The notes under the pieces are model-generated. The model did no database searches, was not told the origin of the DNA, and saw nothing but the letters and a program-made list of their open reading frames with translations. Positions 54,238 through 64,000 of a stretch of DNA of 64,000 nucleotides are shown piece after piece (the stretch's first letter is position 1; each line of letters begins with the position of its first letter). The translations under genes and the position numbers were made by a program. Source of the stretch: Trifolium pratense (taxonomy: Eukaryota; Streptophyta; Magnoliopsida; Fabales; Fabaceae); the NCBI RefSeq assembly GCF_020283565.1, contig NC_060062.1, forward strand, positions 18,510,127 to 18,574,126. The letters are read 5' to 3'.

Positions 54238-54362
54238 TTTTTTTTCCAAATAGCATAAATGATTAGAAATTCATCTCTTGAGGTGAATAAATGGCAAGGT
54301 TCGAACTTCGGCCCTACATATAAAATACAATATCTCTATCGATTGAGCTATATTCATGGAGA
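54238..54362 (-). repeat. Au-like SINE, minus strand
   Basis: On the minus strand TAGCTCAATCGATAGAGATA (A-box region) then about 25 bases later GAAGTTCGAACCTTGCC (B box), then ATTTATTCACCTCAAGAGAT. Matches the layout of the widespread plant Au SINE. Decayed; no clear duplication. Confidence 0.7.
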
Positions 54363-55327
54363 CTCTTTACTATTCATCTCTTTTCACGATAAAAGTTATC
54401 TTTACGGAATTAGTTTTTAAAAAATTATGGACCACAAAGGAATTTTACTATTGTCTTTTTTCAAAATAGTTGAGGTGCAAAAGTTATTGATTAGATGATG
54501 AGTTCACTAAACATGGGGTAGAAAACTTATAAAAAAACGCACTAAAATATTTTAGATGAAGATGTTTTGAATCCATCTTGAAGTCCAATTCACATGATAA
54601 GAAGCATGCATGAGCTGATTTGTGGTTTAATAATATTGGGGTAAATAGAACACAGTTAAGTCCAATTTTCTTTATTTTTATTGCAATTTTTGTTTTTGGT
54701 ATTGGGAGAATTTTTAGATGACATTTAGCTTCCTTCTAGCGTCTATAGATGCTTCCTAGTAGTGCACTAAGTCATTATAGTGGCTAGTGAAAATTTATAA
54801 ACATTTCTAATGCCTATGATGAATGTATGATACTGAGCAATAAATTTACTATGTAAGGGTAGACTATAAATACTATCTCATGTACTTTTCAAATGAACAA
54901 CTTTAATATTATCCATTTGAGAGTTTTCTATTGTGAGAACTTTTCCTTTGTTCTAGAGATAAGAACTTTATAGTGTTGGTTCTACCGGCAGGTCCCGGTT
55001 AGAGTCGCACTTTGTTTGATACCTTTGGTTTTACCGGTAGGTCGCGGTTAGAGTCAAGTTCCTCTCTTATTCATTTGATAACTTTGGTTCTACCGGCAGG
55101 TCGCGGTTGGAGTCAAGTTTATTTACCTGTTTTCAGGAAGATCCTAAGCAGTCGCTTATTAGTTATCTTTATGATTTAGTTATTTTGTAAACGTCGTGTT
55201 AGACGATGTGCACGTGGTGGTTCACACTTTTTGATTGTTGATTGTTGCTCTTGGTTATGATATTAGTTTGGTTGGTTTATTTTCAGGGTTAATTTGTAAC
55301 AAGCCTAAAGCTTAGTAAGCTTTAGCT
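54363..55327 (+). other. Copia-type internal remnant with triple repeat
   Basis: TATA-like ACTATAAATACT at about 54866. Three diverged copies of TTGGTTCTACCGGCAGGTCG...GGTTAGAGTCAAG at 54976, 55024 and 55083 (spacing about 50-60). The end ...GCTTGAGGGGTAG (55328-55337) looks like a copia polypurine tract. No coding sequence. Confidence 0.4.
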
Positions 55328-55337
55328 TGAGGGGTAG

Positions 55338-56063
55338 TATTATGATAAGAAGTTTTGAGTTTATATTTTTTAATACGTTTTTTCGTTTTATATTTGACAA
55401 ACTCTCGATACTTCATGTTGTTGCATCGTGATTTTATGGGTAGGTGTTGTTAATGTATAAATTAAAGTCTTTATATTTCGATTGCCATCTAAATTATATG
55501 TAGCAGATTGATGGATGTCGAAGGAATTCGAGGTGGTGCTAAGGCGCTTTTGGAGGCTTCATTTTCAGCAAGAAGTGGCATATGTTATAAGACATTCAAA
55601 AAGGCATTCGAAAAAGACATTCAAAGAAGTCATTCAATCAAATATTGACACAATGTGTCGATCAAGCAAACAACTCTTACAAAGAAATTATTGAAAGAGT
55701 AGTTACTCAAAGAGAAAGTTTTCAGAAGTTATTGAAAGAGTAGTAACTCAAAGAGGAAGTTATCTCAAGTTATTGAAGAGAAGTTATTCAAAGATACATG
55801 TGTCATTCTTAGATTAAGGAAGTTATTAAATAAAGACACTTGTTAAAATCTTAGATGTAAGAAGTTATTTTCTTTTCTCTATAAAAACTTGTAATATCTA
55901 TGTATTATGTGTTGGAACTTGTACACTCTAAACATCCTAACGCCCATTTGACTGTTCTTCAAAATTGTGAGGGAGTTACCGAATTATCGGAGAATCTCGC
56001 TCTCGTTTGATCTTAATTGTTTGTTGTGGAAAGTGGTTTAGAAACCAAAAATCACCGTCAACA
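55338..56063 (+). repeat. Copia-like 3' LTR of a truncated element
   Basis: Begins after a polypurine-like tract and ends CCGTCAACA. Contains about three tandem copies of AAGTTATTGAAAGAGTAGT (55685-55795) and a TATA box CTCTATAAAAAC (~55879). No partner LTR or target duplication found, so boundaries are provisional. Confidence 0.4.
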
Positions 56064-56615
56064 AGTGTTAGATAATAAGTTATTGAGCTTAAGCTATTGG
56101 GCCCATTAGATTTATAGTCCACTAAGTTTTACTACATAATCTTTTGTAATTCTATTTTATTAAGTAATGCAATGGTAATGTTATGTAATCTTAGTTATCT
56201 TAGTTTGTATCTCTGAATCTAACACCTACTATAATAATTATTTTATTTTATTGCAAAAATATGGTGAAAGTATTTATTTTTTTTTAAAAAAAAATCAATT
56301 AGAATATTTTTGTAGAATATTAAGAGGGGATTTGTTCTAACAGAATAAAGTAATCTCTTACTGTGTGAAAAACCAAATCAAGTTTGTGTAAAAAGTATAG
56401 AAATTGAGACCATATCTTTTGGCCACACATCTTAATTATTTATGCATAAAGTTCAATCAAAATATCAAAATGATTTGATAAAACGGAAGAAGGTAATTTC
56501 TTATGGGATGAAGAAAAAAATCAAGCTGATGTAAAAAGTAAATCATTGAGACCACGATCTTAAGTCTCACATCTTAATCATTTTTGTAAAATTTTAAAGA
56601 AAATATTAAAAGATG
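56064..56615. other. Intergenic, no gene seen
   Basis: AT-rich. A phrase similar to AGTAATCTCTTACTGTGTGA...AATTGAGACCATATCTT occurs twice (56349-56425 and 56490-56555), a local diverged duplication. Confidence 0.4.
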
Positions 56616-56799
56616 GAAAATGTTAAACAGTGCCCCCGGGGCAATCTTTAAGCATCTTAAATAGTAAGTTTTTGTTAAAATTTTATGGAAATGTGTGAAG
56701 TCAACGCCTCGAAAATTGAAATATTCCACTTTTTGAGTAAATTATTTCTTTAAATAGAATGTTTAAAGAGTGTCCCGGGGGCACTGTTTAGCAAGACCC
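56616..56799. mobile_element. Mutator-type MITE (184 bp)
   Basis: Inverted ends with TAAACAGTGCCCCCGGG on both sides. Exact 9-bp target duplication TTAAAAGAT at 56607-56615 and 56800-56808. No coding capacity. Confidence 0.9.
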
Positions 56800-56808
56800 T
56801 TAAAAGAT

Positions 56809-58834
56809 ATATGATCTAATGGAACAAGGCTAGACTTCATATCTTAACTATTTTTATGGGGAACAAGGCTAGTTGGATTGTCTGCGGAGAATTAAAGACA
56901 TTGTTGCAATCAACAAGATAGAAGTCATGTTTGTTTGGAAACAATCTAGGCGGCTGCCGAATTTCGAGGTTGCAAATTAGATAGTCGAGGAGGACTAATT
57001 GGAGGATTTAATTTAAAGAGTTTGTAACATCAACAAGGTAATCACAATTCAGAAAGGAAGATTGACATTGTGCTTGAGCAACGAAGTGAGAAGGTAACTC
57101 ACGTTGTTAATAAAGAGATTCACAACATCATTGTTTAGTTTGCCAAAGTTAAAAGGAATTGTAAGAGACTATGGTGATATACCTCAACATGAAATTGGAA
57201 GGACTAAGCATTACATCAAGAGTATATGCTACAGATGATGAGGTTGTATAAGGACTATAAGCCCACAAACGGTGCCATTGCTATGGATGGCAGAATGGGA
57301 TAGTTCCAACGGCGAGGTTATGTGGTCGAATGTAGTGGCTATGAGCTTCAGGTACGGAGGGGAAATGTACATGCAAAAATGTTAGCACTCCAACGCTCAA
57401 ATAAGTATTTGAATGAGGAAAATGCTAAGTAAATTGAGTGAATCATGCGTACCTTAGGTGTATGAGGTATATGTGTATTTATAGGTCAACCCTTGTATGA
57501 GTATCCATGGAAAGTGACAATTCCACTACGTTGGTGGGGCCAAACATAGTACTAATTCGATACTATGCTAAATTTCTATTGGTTGAGGTCCTGTGCTTTT
57601 TAGGACTTGCTTGTCCTTGGCTTAGAGTGGTTATCCTATACTTGGTGATAAGTATTGGAGCTTTGCGCCTCATTGCTTTATTGGGCCTCTATGTATTGGG
57701 CTTTAGTCTAATCCGAAAGAAAGATGAATAGGGAAGAAGATGAAGAAAAGGAGAAAAATTTAGGTGTTGGTGGTTCACTATTAGATACCACAGACTTTAC
57801 AAAATTCAATTTATTGTTTAACAAAATGATCAAATCGTTAAAATTTAAAATTTTATTGAAGTCTATGGTGGACCCTGTATATTAGTTCACATTAGACAGT
57901 CACATGCAACCTATTCACAAGTTAACTTTTTTTTTTCCTCATAAACTAACGGAATGGACCAGAGTGATAAACAGAGATGTCTTTATGGACCAAAGCGAAA
58001 CTTTTATTTTATAAGGCATCAATATGAAACCAAAAATTTCTTTAAGGAATCAAAATACTAATTAAGTCTATATTTTTAATTTGGTTTCTATGGAAGCATT
58101 GAATTGTCCAATATTCTTCATGCAAAAATTAAAGCGTTTATTGATGACATAAAATTCATATGGTCTCATAGGTGGAACATCTAAATTTCATCATTACGTA
58201 ATGAGATATATAGAATTTATTAGAGAATTCATGAAAATAGATTAGACAATATCTCTTCATTACATTATTCGTGAAGGAAATACGTACACTTGTACAAATA
58301 TTTTAGCAAAGATAAGAACTAACAACTTAAATAATCTAATTGTGCTTTATCTGTCTCCTCCGCCTATAGATTTATTAGTTGGTGCTCTTGAAGTGTCTTT
58401 TATACTAGTAAAAAAATAGTAGTACTCTTTTTCATAATTTCTTTTTCTTTCCTCATATATAACCAAAAATAAATACATTGTCAATACTAGTAATCACTTG
58501 CACTAGAATTCGATGATGCACTTATATTCCATTATTTGTCAATGTGTAGATATATATGTATAAATGTGAGAATATGATGGAAACTGGTATGCACTATGCA
58601 GGAACAGGAAATATCAATGCTGAATTGCTGATCGTCGTTCCTTGTTTGATCATATGTGAATATAATTCCTTTACATCATCACTATTGCCACTGCTAGTTA
58701 TGTGAAGCTAGTTATATTAATTACTTGGACCACGATTGTTATATATGTTGCTTTCTTATTAAATTAAATTTCTTTTTTCTTCATACCATATGCACAATTT
58801 CAGCTGTCACACATTAATATATCACTTCATCTAT
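56809..58834. other. Intergenic with one promoter-like repeat
   Basis: No gene recognised. 57375-57495 (CTCCAACGCTCAAATAAGTA ... GTGTATTTATAGGTCAACCC) is a diverged relative of 63245-63350 (CTCCGATAACGCTCAAGCTC ... GGAGTATATATAGCTCCCAT), probably one repeat family. Confidence 0.4.
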
Positions 58835-59145
58835 CTACCTCCCTCATTGTGATTTTTCTTTGTCCATTTTTATAAGTTTTTTTTTTCTTCAAATTTTTAA
58901 GGTATTAATTTTATTTTATTTTCAATATACTCTTTTCTCGATTTACAAGGTATCCTTAATTATAATGCATCTTTTTCATTATAATCTGTAGTAAATACTT
59001 AAAAAAAAAATTAATTCATTTTCTCTCTTAAGAGATAAAATTGTAAAAATAATATCAATTATCAACAAATTTAATACTACAATCCACTTTTTTAATCTCA
59101 GTAATTTTTTCAAAAGAGACTTATATTTAGGGTCGGACGTATTAT
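58835..59145. mobile_element. Stowaway-like MITE, decayed
   Basis: Left end CTACCTCCCTCATTGTGATT and right end TTAGGGTCGGACGTA fit the CTCCCTCCGTCCC-type ends of plant Stowaway elements. AT-rich interior. No clear TA pair. Confidence 0.45.
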
Positions 59146-59179
59146 ATAATTCTAAAGAAAAAAATGTGTCCCCATTTAG

Positions 59180-59545
59180 TCGGGGGAAATCGATATTTAT
59201 ATTTTAGTTTAAATTGTGTTTTTTCTCTTTAATTTTTACAAACTTGCAATTTTGGTTTTCTAATTTTCAGAACACTTTGGTCCCTAATTTTAGCTTCTTT
59301 TGCAAAACATTGGACTTTCGTTGATTTTGACTAAGTTAACACATACGTGAACACTGACTCGCATGACACGTTAGCAAGTCAACGCACAAGTGAACAATGA
59401 CTCACATGACATCCTGACGTGACATGTGAGTCATTGTCCACATGTGCGTTAACTTGTTCAAAATCAGTAAGCGATCAACTTTTTGCAAAAGGGGTTAAAG
59501 TTAGGGAGGTTAATAGACAATTATATATAATTTATTCTCATATTT
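59180..59545. repeat. Imperfect inverted repeat (MITE or foldback remnant)
   Basis: GCAAAACATTGGACTTTCGT...GTTAACACATACGTG (from ~59302) is mirrored by CACATGTGCGTTAAC...AACTTTTTGCAAAAGGGG (to ~59500). The centre has several ACATGTGAGTCATTG / AATGACTCACATG inversions. Probably a non-autonomous DNA element of a family common in legumes. Confidence 0.5.
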
Positions 59546-60204
59546 TGGGAGAATAGTTTTCCCACCCTTTTCCGGAAACTTTGCTCTTTCTAAAAAAATT
59601 TTATACCGAGAATAAAATTTAACAAACCATAAATGTATTTTTCTATCATTTTACTCCTAAAATTATACAAATATAACTTGAAACAAACGTCTTATGTTTT
59701 TTTTCGTAAATCGGATATCTTTTATGCATAACTACATAGATTAATCTCTCGAATCTTGTGAGACCCAAATGGATGACAAACTCTCCTTAAGAGTTTTAAC
59801 AATATTGCATGCCTAAGTCAAATATCGAACCAAAAACCTTAATTTAAGTTAAAATAGACTCGCACCATCTAGATAGGTCCACTTTCAAGCAGTTACACTC
59901 AAGCATTTGATTGGCCAGAGCATTGACATTTTTTGTTTGACACAACCAGAGCATTGATTAGACCAAACATGAACAACTCCAAAGCAAGGGGACTCTTCCT
60001 CTCAACAAGCACGTTGCATGAATAATTTGTGAAACAACTCACTTTATGACTTTGACAAGTCATTACATGGAATTAATTGCTGATTTTGTAGGTTGTGTTA
60101 CATCCAACTCAAAATTCTAAGATTTCTCTTGTGCTAACTATATATTGAGTTCGTTAAAACAATTTTTCGAACTAGACACACCATACACAAGCTTATAACT
60201 GGAT
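59546..60204. other. Intergenic, no gene seen
   Basis: AT-rich, no element ends recognised. The KCS duplication starts at about 60205. Confidence 0.5.
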
Positions 60205-60394
60205 CTTCGACTGTAGTTGCACCGGTGCACCGGATACAGAATCATATTGAGAATACAAAAGGTTGAGCTGAATCTGATATGCAGATCCAACAGATTTGCA
60301 TTATGCAGCAGCTAGTACATAGTAATGTAGGTGTGACACACAAAGGTCTTCCAAAACATAAAAATGTTTGTTGGGGTTGAGATATTGACATGTT

Positions 60395-60541
60395 GGTGTT
60401 AAGAAAGTCTCATATCCGATGTGAGTTGGCTTGGACAAGAGTTTATAAGTAAGAGGCAATCCTCACCTTACAAGTCGGTTTTGCAGTGTTGAGTTAGGTT
60501 CAACACCCATTTCTAATATGAAATCAGAGTCTCTCTAAGAT
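60395..60541 (+). mobile_element. 147-bp TRIM/LTR-derived insertion before KCS copy 2
   Basis: Flanked by exact 14-base copies of GATATTGACATGTT (60381-60394, 60542-60555). The homologous site before KCS copy 1 has one copy and no insert. The insert is LTR-like (GTTTATAAGTAAGAGGCAAT, GTTGAGTTAGGTTCAACACC) and ends in a decayed primer site (GAAATCAGAGTCTCTC). A 14-base duplication is not LTR-integrase-like; L1-type retroposition or repair is possible. Confidence 0.75.
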
Positions 60542-60614
60542 GATATTGACATGTTAAGTAATATGAACATATTCACATGTCCAAATATCTTCCACTCACA
60601 CACTCAACTCAATT

Positions 60615-60698
60615 CTCTCCTTATAAAACACCACTCTACCTTCAACTTTACAATTCCAAAACACCACTCTACCTTTTCCTCTCATCCCTCTCTCTCAA
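60615..60698 (+). promoter_or_regulatory. Core promoter and 5' UTR of KCS copy 2
   Basis: TATAAAA at 60622-60628, 71 bases before the ATG, in the same context as copy 1. The 5' UTR has a short duplication of AAACACCACTCTACCTT not present in copy 1. Confidence 0.7.
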
Positions 60699-62120
60699 AT
60701 GGAGTTCCTCTCTTTACTCTATGCAGTTCCAGCATTGTACATTTGCTACAAAATCTGGAAACTATTAGATCAAAAGAGGGACCAAGAGTGTTACATATTA
60801 GATTACCAATGTTACAAGCCAACAGAAGATAGAATGTTAGGGACAGAGTTTTGTGGCAAATTAATCAAAAGAACAGAGAATTTGGGACTAAATGAGTACA
60901 AATTTCTCCTCAAAGCAATTGTAAGTTCCGGAATTGGCGAACAAACTTATGCACCAAGAAACATCTTCGAAGGCCGCGAAGGATCACCAACATTAAACGA
61001 CGGGATCTCAGAAATGGAAGAGTTTTTCGACGACAGCATTGCAAAACTCCTCGCAAGGTCAGCGATTTACCCTTCCGAAATCGATGTTCTTGTTGTCAAC
61101 ATCGCAATGTTCGCGCCTCTTCCTTCTCTATCGTCGCACATCATTAACCGTTATAAAATGAGACACGACATAAAAGTGTACAATCTCACCGCAATGGGTT
61201 GTAGTGCTAGCCTTATATCATTAGACATTATTCAAAACATTTTCAAATCACAAAAGAACAAATTAGCACTTTTGGTCACATCAGAGGCTCTTAGTCCAAA
61301 TTGGTATACAGGCAATGATAGATCAATGATCTTAGCGAACTGTCTCTTCCGCTCGGGCGGTTGTGCGGTTCTTTTAACAAACAAAACATCTTTAAAGGAC
61401 AATAGTATACTAAAATTGAAGTGTTTAGTCAGAACACACCACGGCGCGCGAGAAGACTCTTACAATTCTTGCCTCCAAATGGAAGATGACCAGGGTAGGC
61501 TTGGTGTTTATTTAGGGAAAAATCTCCCAAAAGCAGCAACAACAGCTTTTGTTGACAATTTAAGGGTAATTTCTCCCAAAATTTTGCCAACAAGAGAATT
61601 ACTTAGGTTTCTTGTTGTTTTACTTTTCAAGAAACTTAAGATATTTAGTTCAACTGCTTCTTCTAAGTCTAGTGGTGGAACAATAACTACAAAATCACCA
61701 TTGAATTTCAAAAGTGGTGTAGATCATTTTTGTCTCCATACAGGAGGAAAAGCAGTGATAGATGGAGTTGGAATGAGTTTAGATCTATCCGAATACGATC
61801 TCGAGCCAGCAAGAATGACACTTCATCGTTTTGGTAACACTTCTGCAAGTAGTTTATGGTATGTGTTAGGATATATGGAAGCAAAAAAGAGGCTAAAAAA
61901 AGGTGATAGAGTTTTTATGATAAGTTTTGGTGCTGGTTTTAAATGCAATAGTTGTTTGTGGGAAGTGATGAAAGATGTTAATGGAGATGGAAATGTTTGG
62001 GAAGATTGTGTTGATCATTATCCACCTGAATCTTTGGCTAATGCTTTTATGGAAAAGTATGGTTGGCTCAATGAAGTTGAAGATCCTGACAACTATGAAT
62101 TTCCTGATTTTCTTAAGTGA
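60699..62120 (+). CDS. KCS: 3-ketoacyl-CoA synthase, KCS12-like, copy 2 (473 aa)
   Basis: Same enzyme type as copy 1: ER elongase condensing enzyme for very-long-chain fatty acids. Single exon; full length for a KCS12-type protein. Catalytic Cys168, His347 and Asn380 present. About 35 residue differences from copy 1, including Gly to Ala two before the catalytic Cys (TAMGCSA instead of TGMGCSA), Leu to Lys in the N-terminal hydrophobic segment (ICYKIWK), and a two-residue shorter NGDGN stretch. Codons ~320-404 are nearly identical to copy 1 at DNA level. Both genes have intact frames, so function is expected, but the Gly change next to the active site could alter activity. Confidence 0.92.
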   Translation: MEFLSLLYAVPALYICYKIWKLLDQKRDQECYILDYQCYKPTEDRMLGTEFCGKLIKRTENLGLNEYKFLLKAIVSSGIGEQTYAPRNIFEGREGSPTLNDGISEMEEFFDDSIAKLLARSAIYPSEIDVLVVNIAMFAPLPSLSSHIINRYKMRHDIKVYNLTAMGCSASLISLDIIQNIFKSQKNKLALLVTSEALSPNWYTGNDRSMILANCLFRSGGCAVLLTNKTSLKDNSILKLKCLVRTHHGAREDSYNSCLQMEDDQGRLGVYLGKNLPKAATTAFVDNLRVISPKILPTRELLRFLVVLLFKKLKIFSSTASSKSSGGTITTKSPLNFKSGVDHFCLHTGGKAVIDGVGMSLDLSEYDLEPARMTLHRFGNTSASSLWYVLGYMEAKKRLKKGDRVFMISFGAGFKCNSCLWEVMKDVNGDGNVWEDCVDHYPPESLANAFMEKYGWLNEVEDPDNYEFPDFLK

Positions 62121-64000
62121 TAAAGGTAATAAAAATTAATTTCATTCATCATTGTGGAATGAAATAGCAAAATCAAGAAGAAAAAAAAATTTACTTGATT
62201 TCTTGAAATGGATCGAGGTTATTTTGCATTAATTTTTTTTTTATTCCTTTGTGTGATTCGTGTTTTCTATTCTGATAACGTATATAAATTGTAAACAGTG
62301 GTTTATTATGAATTCGGTTTTTATTTAAACTTTTTTTTTTAACAAATTCTGCTATTTTTTTTTGACAAACTTATGTTAAAGATTATTCTGCTAACTTTTC
62401 TATTATGTTAACTTATGTTAAAGATTATTCTGCTAACTTTTTTATTTATGTTAAAGATTATTTTAAATTTTTTATACATCTATTTTTTTCAGAAATAGTT
62501 GACTTTTAATAACAAATTAATTAACATAGAGACATTGAATCTAATGTAAGAATTCTTTGAATGACAAAATGAGAATCAAAATTATCTGAATAGAGAAATT
62601 CCAAAGCATGATTTGCACCGTAACCGTCTGTTTGCCTTATACTGTAATTTTATTTTTTATTTGTACTGTATGTAACCTTCAATTTAAAATGAGAATGGAA
62701 CCAATACCTCAAATAATCAGATGAACTTTTATTTTTTACAACATCACATCAAGCTTAATTATCCGCAACTTTTCCAAAGATAAATTTTAATTAACTTAAT
62801 AATAGATCATAAATATTTGTAAAATTAAAGGTAGTAATTAGACACGATTGTAAAACAAAAATAAATAAAACTGAAAACCAAAGCTTATATGTTATGGCTA
62901 CTATTCAATGTGTGCCTATTTCAATATTGTCTTAAAAGAGAATTGAATGAAGAGAAAAAAACAACCAAGAAACTATATATATATATTAAAAAATAGGAAA
63001 GCAATAGAATTACAAAGAGAAGAGAGGAAGTTGTCATCACTCAGAACTAAGATTCTTCAAAAACCTCAATCGTAATCTCATAGATACGACCACCACGCAA
63101 GTTTTCTCTATCCCTTTCCCATTTATCTCTATCCATCATGCACCTCGCTTCTTTTCTTGTTGCCCAAGATAAATATGAATATTAAACATGAAATAAAAGT
63201 TCCGTTTCGACTCCGGTGAAGCGAAGGGGGTTGTGTACGTGTAGGTTCTCCGATAACGCTCAAGCTCAAGTCAATGAAAGTGAAGCAAATGTTTTCTTTA
63301 GTGAATGAGTACGTACCTGACTCCACTGATGGTGTGGAGTATATATAGCTCCCATCGTTGGGCCAAGACTCTTGATGACATTAATGACCATCAAGTGGCT
63401 GCCGGAAAACGGCTGGAGAGCCATGATGAGCAGTTAATGTTCATCATTCCGGTGGTCGGCCTTTACAATACGTGAGGGTATTGTGACCGTTGACTCGTAG
63501 GGAGTCTTTGCGAACTGCTCCTTATTGGATCTTGCTCGCCAGTCCAGTTAGCAACTTCCTCAATTTTTGGGCTTCTAGGCCCAATCCAAAACAGTTGACA
63601 TCTGATTAATACTCAAAATCCAATGTAAACAAAAGTTTCTTATAAAAAATAAGGCCTTTTTGTTTTTCTGTGTAAAAATTATTGTCAAACATGACATTGT
63701 ATATATATAGTAAAAATTATAATTTTTGTACCAACAGGCGCTGGTTTGGGTCATGAATGGAGAAAGGAAATACATCAGCGACCCTTTCTTCCTTACTTAT
63801 TTTTGTAGCTGTTGATTCATTATATTGCGCCCACCTCTCTTCTGATGGCACCATGATTCATGAAACTGCTTTGTCCCTACAAATTCCATTTTTGAGAACC
63901 AAATGCTCTGCTATTAGTTCCTACCCTTAAATAACAGCAAAAAGGAAGAATGAGATAAAAGTTGTTAATCACACAAATTGTTAATCAACATTATACTGTC
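62121..64000. other. Intergenic to the right edge
   Basis: 62121-62250 is homologous to the 3' flank of KCS copy 1. 62340-62470 has a TTATGTTAAAGATTATTCTGC phrase repeated three times. 63120-63370 contains the promoter-like repeat related to 57375-57495. No gene recognised. Confidence 0.5.

Overview
This is plant nuclear DNA, almost certainly from a papilionoid legume. The evidence is two intron-less KCS12-type 3-ketoacyl-CoA synthase genes, Sirevirus (Ty1/copia) retrotransposons with an envelope-like third ORF, tRNA-derived SINEs that I recognise from legumes, and AT-rich intergenic DNA full of MITEs. No rRNA, tRNA or CRISPR is visible. Only the two KCS genes look like host genes; nearly everything else is transposable element.

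Layout. (1) 1-22336 is a Sirevirus inside its own sister. Element B (minus strand; its 3' LTR runs off the left edge, its 5' LTR is 21244-22336) was broken in gag by element A (plus strand, 6905-19113, TSD CTGTT). A has 1092-bp LTRs that seem to differ at one base, intact gag and pol frames, an envelope-like frame broken by one base, and a small antisense ORF near its 3' end. (2) 22337-28043 is intergenic and holds a 1.77-kb foldback element (25001-26774) made of degenerate TCGGCCGA-bearing repeats. (3) KCS copy 1 is on the minus strand at 28044-29471. (4) About 30893-47640 is a nest at least four layers deep: the LTR, primer site and gag start of a Tat-like Ty3/gypsy element (E), with a Mutator-like element in its LTR and a hAT-like element in its primer site; the hAT element holds a mini-Helitron and a deleted Athila-like element (D); D holds another hAT element and a deleted Sirevirus (C, 37254-45308). 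(5) 47641-60200 has MITEs, a Helitron 3' end, a TRIM, two SINEs and a copia 3' LTR. (6) KCS copy 2 is on the plus strand at 60699-62120, followed by intergenic DNA to the right edge.

How it fits together. The KCS pair is an inverted duplication (coding plus several hundred bases of 5' flank) about 93% identical in protein by my hand count, with a stretch of about 240 identical bases that suggests gene conversion. Target-site duplications give a relative insertion order: E first, then the Mutator-like and hAT elements, then D and the Helitron, then C and the second hAT. The A/B pair is very young. In A and B, gag, protease, integrase, reverse transcriptase and RNase H would make a normal copia replication cycle. 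C has lost protease and integrase and D has lost pol, so both would depend on enzymes from other elements.
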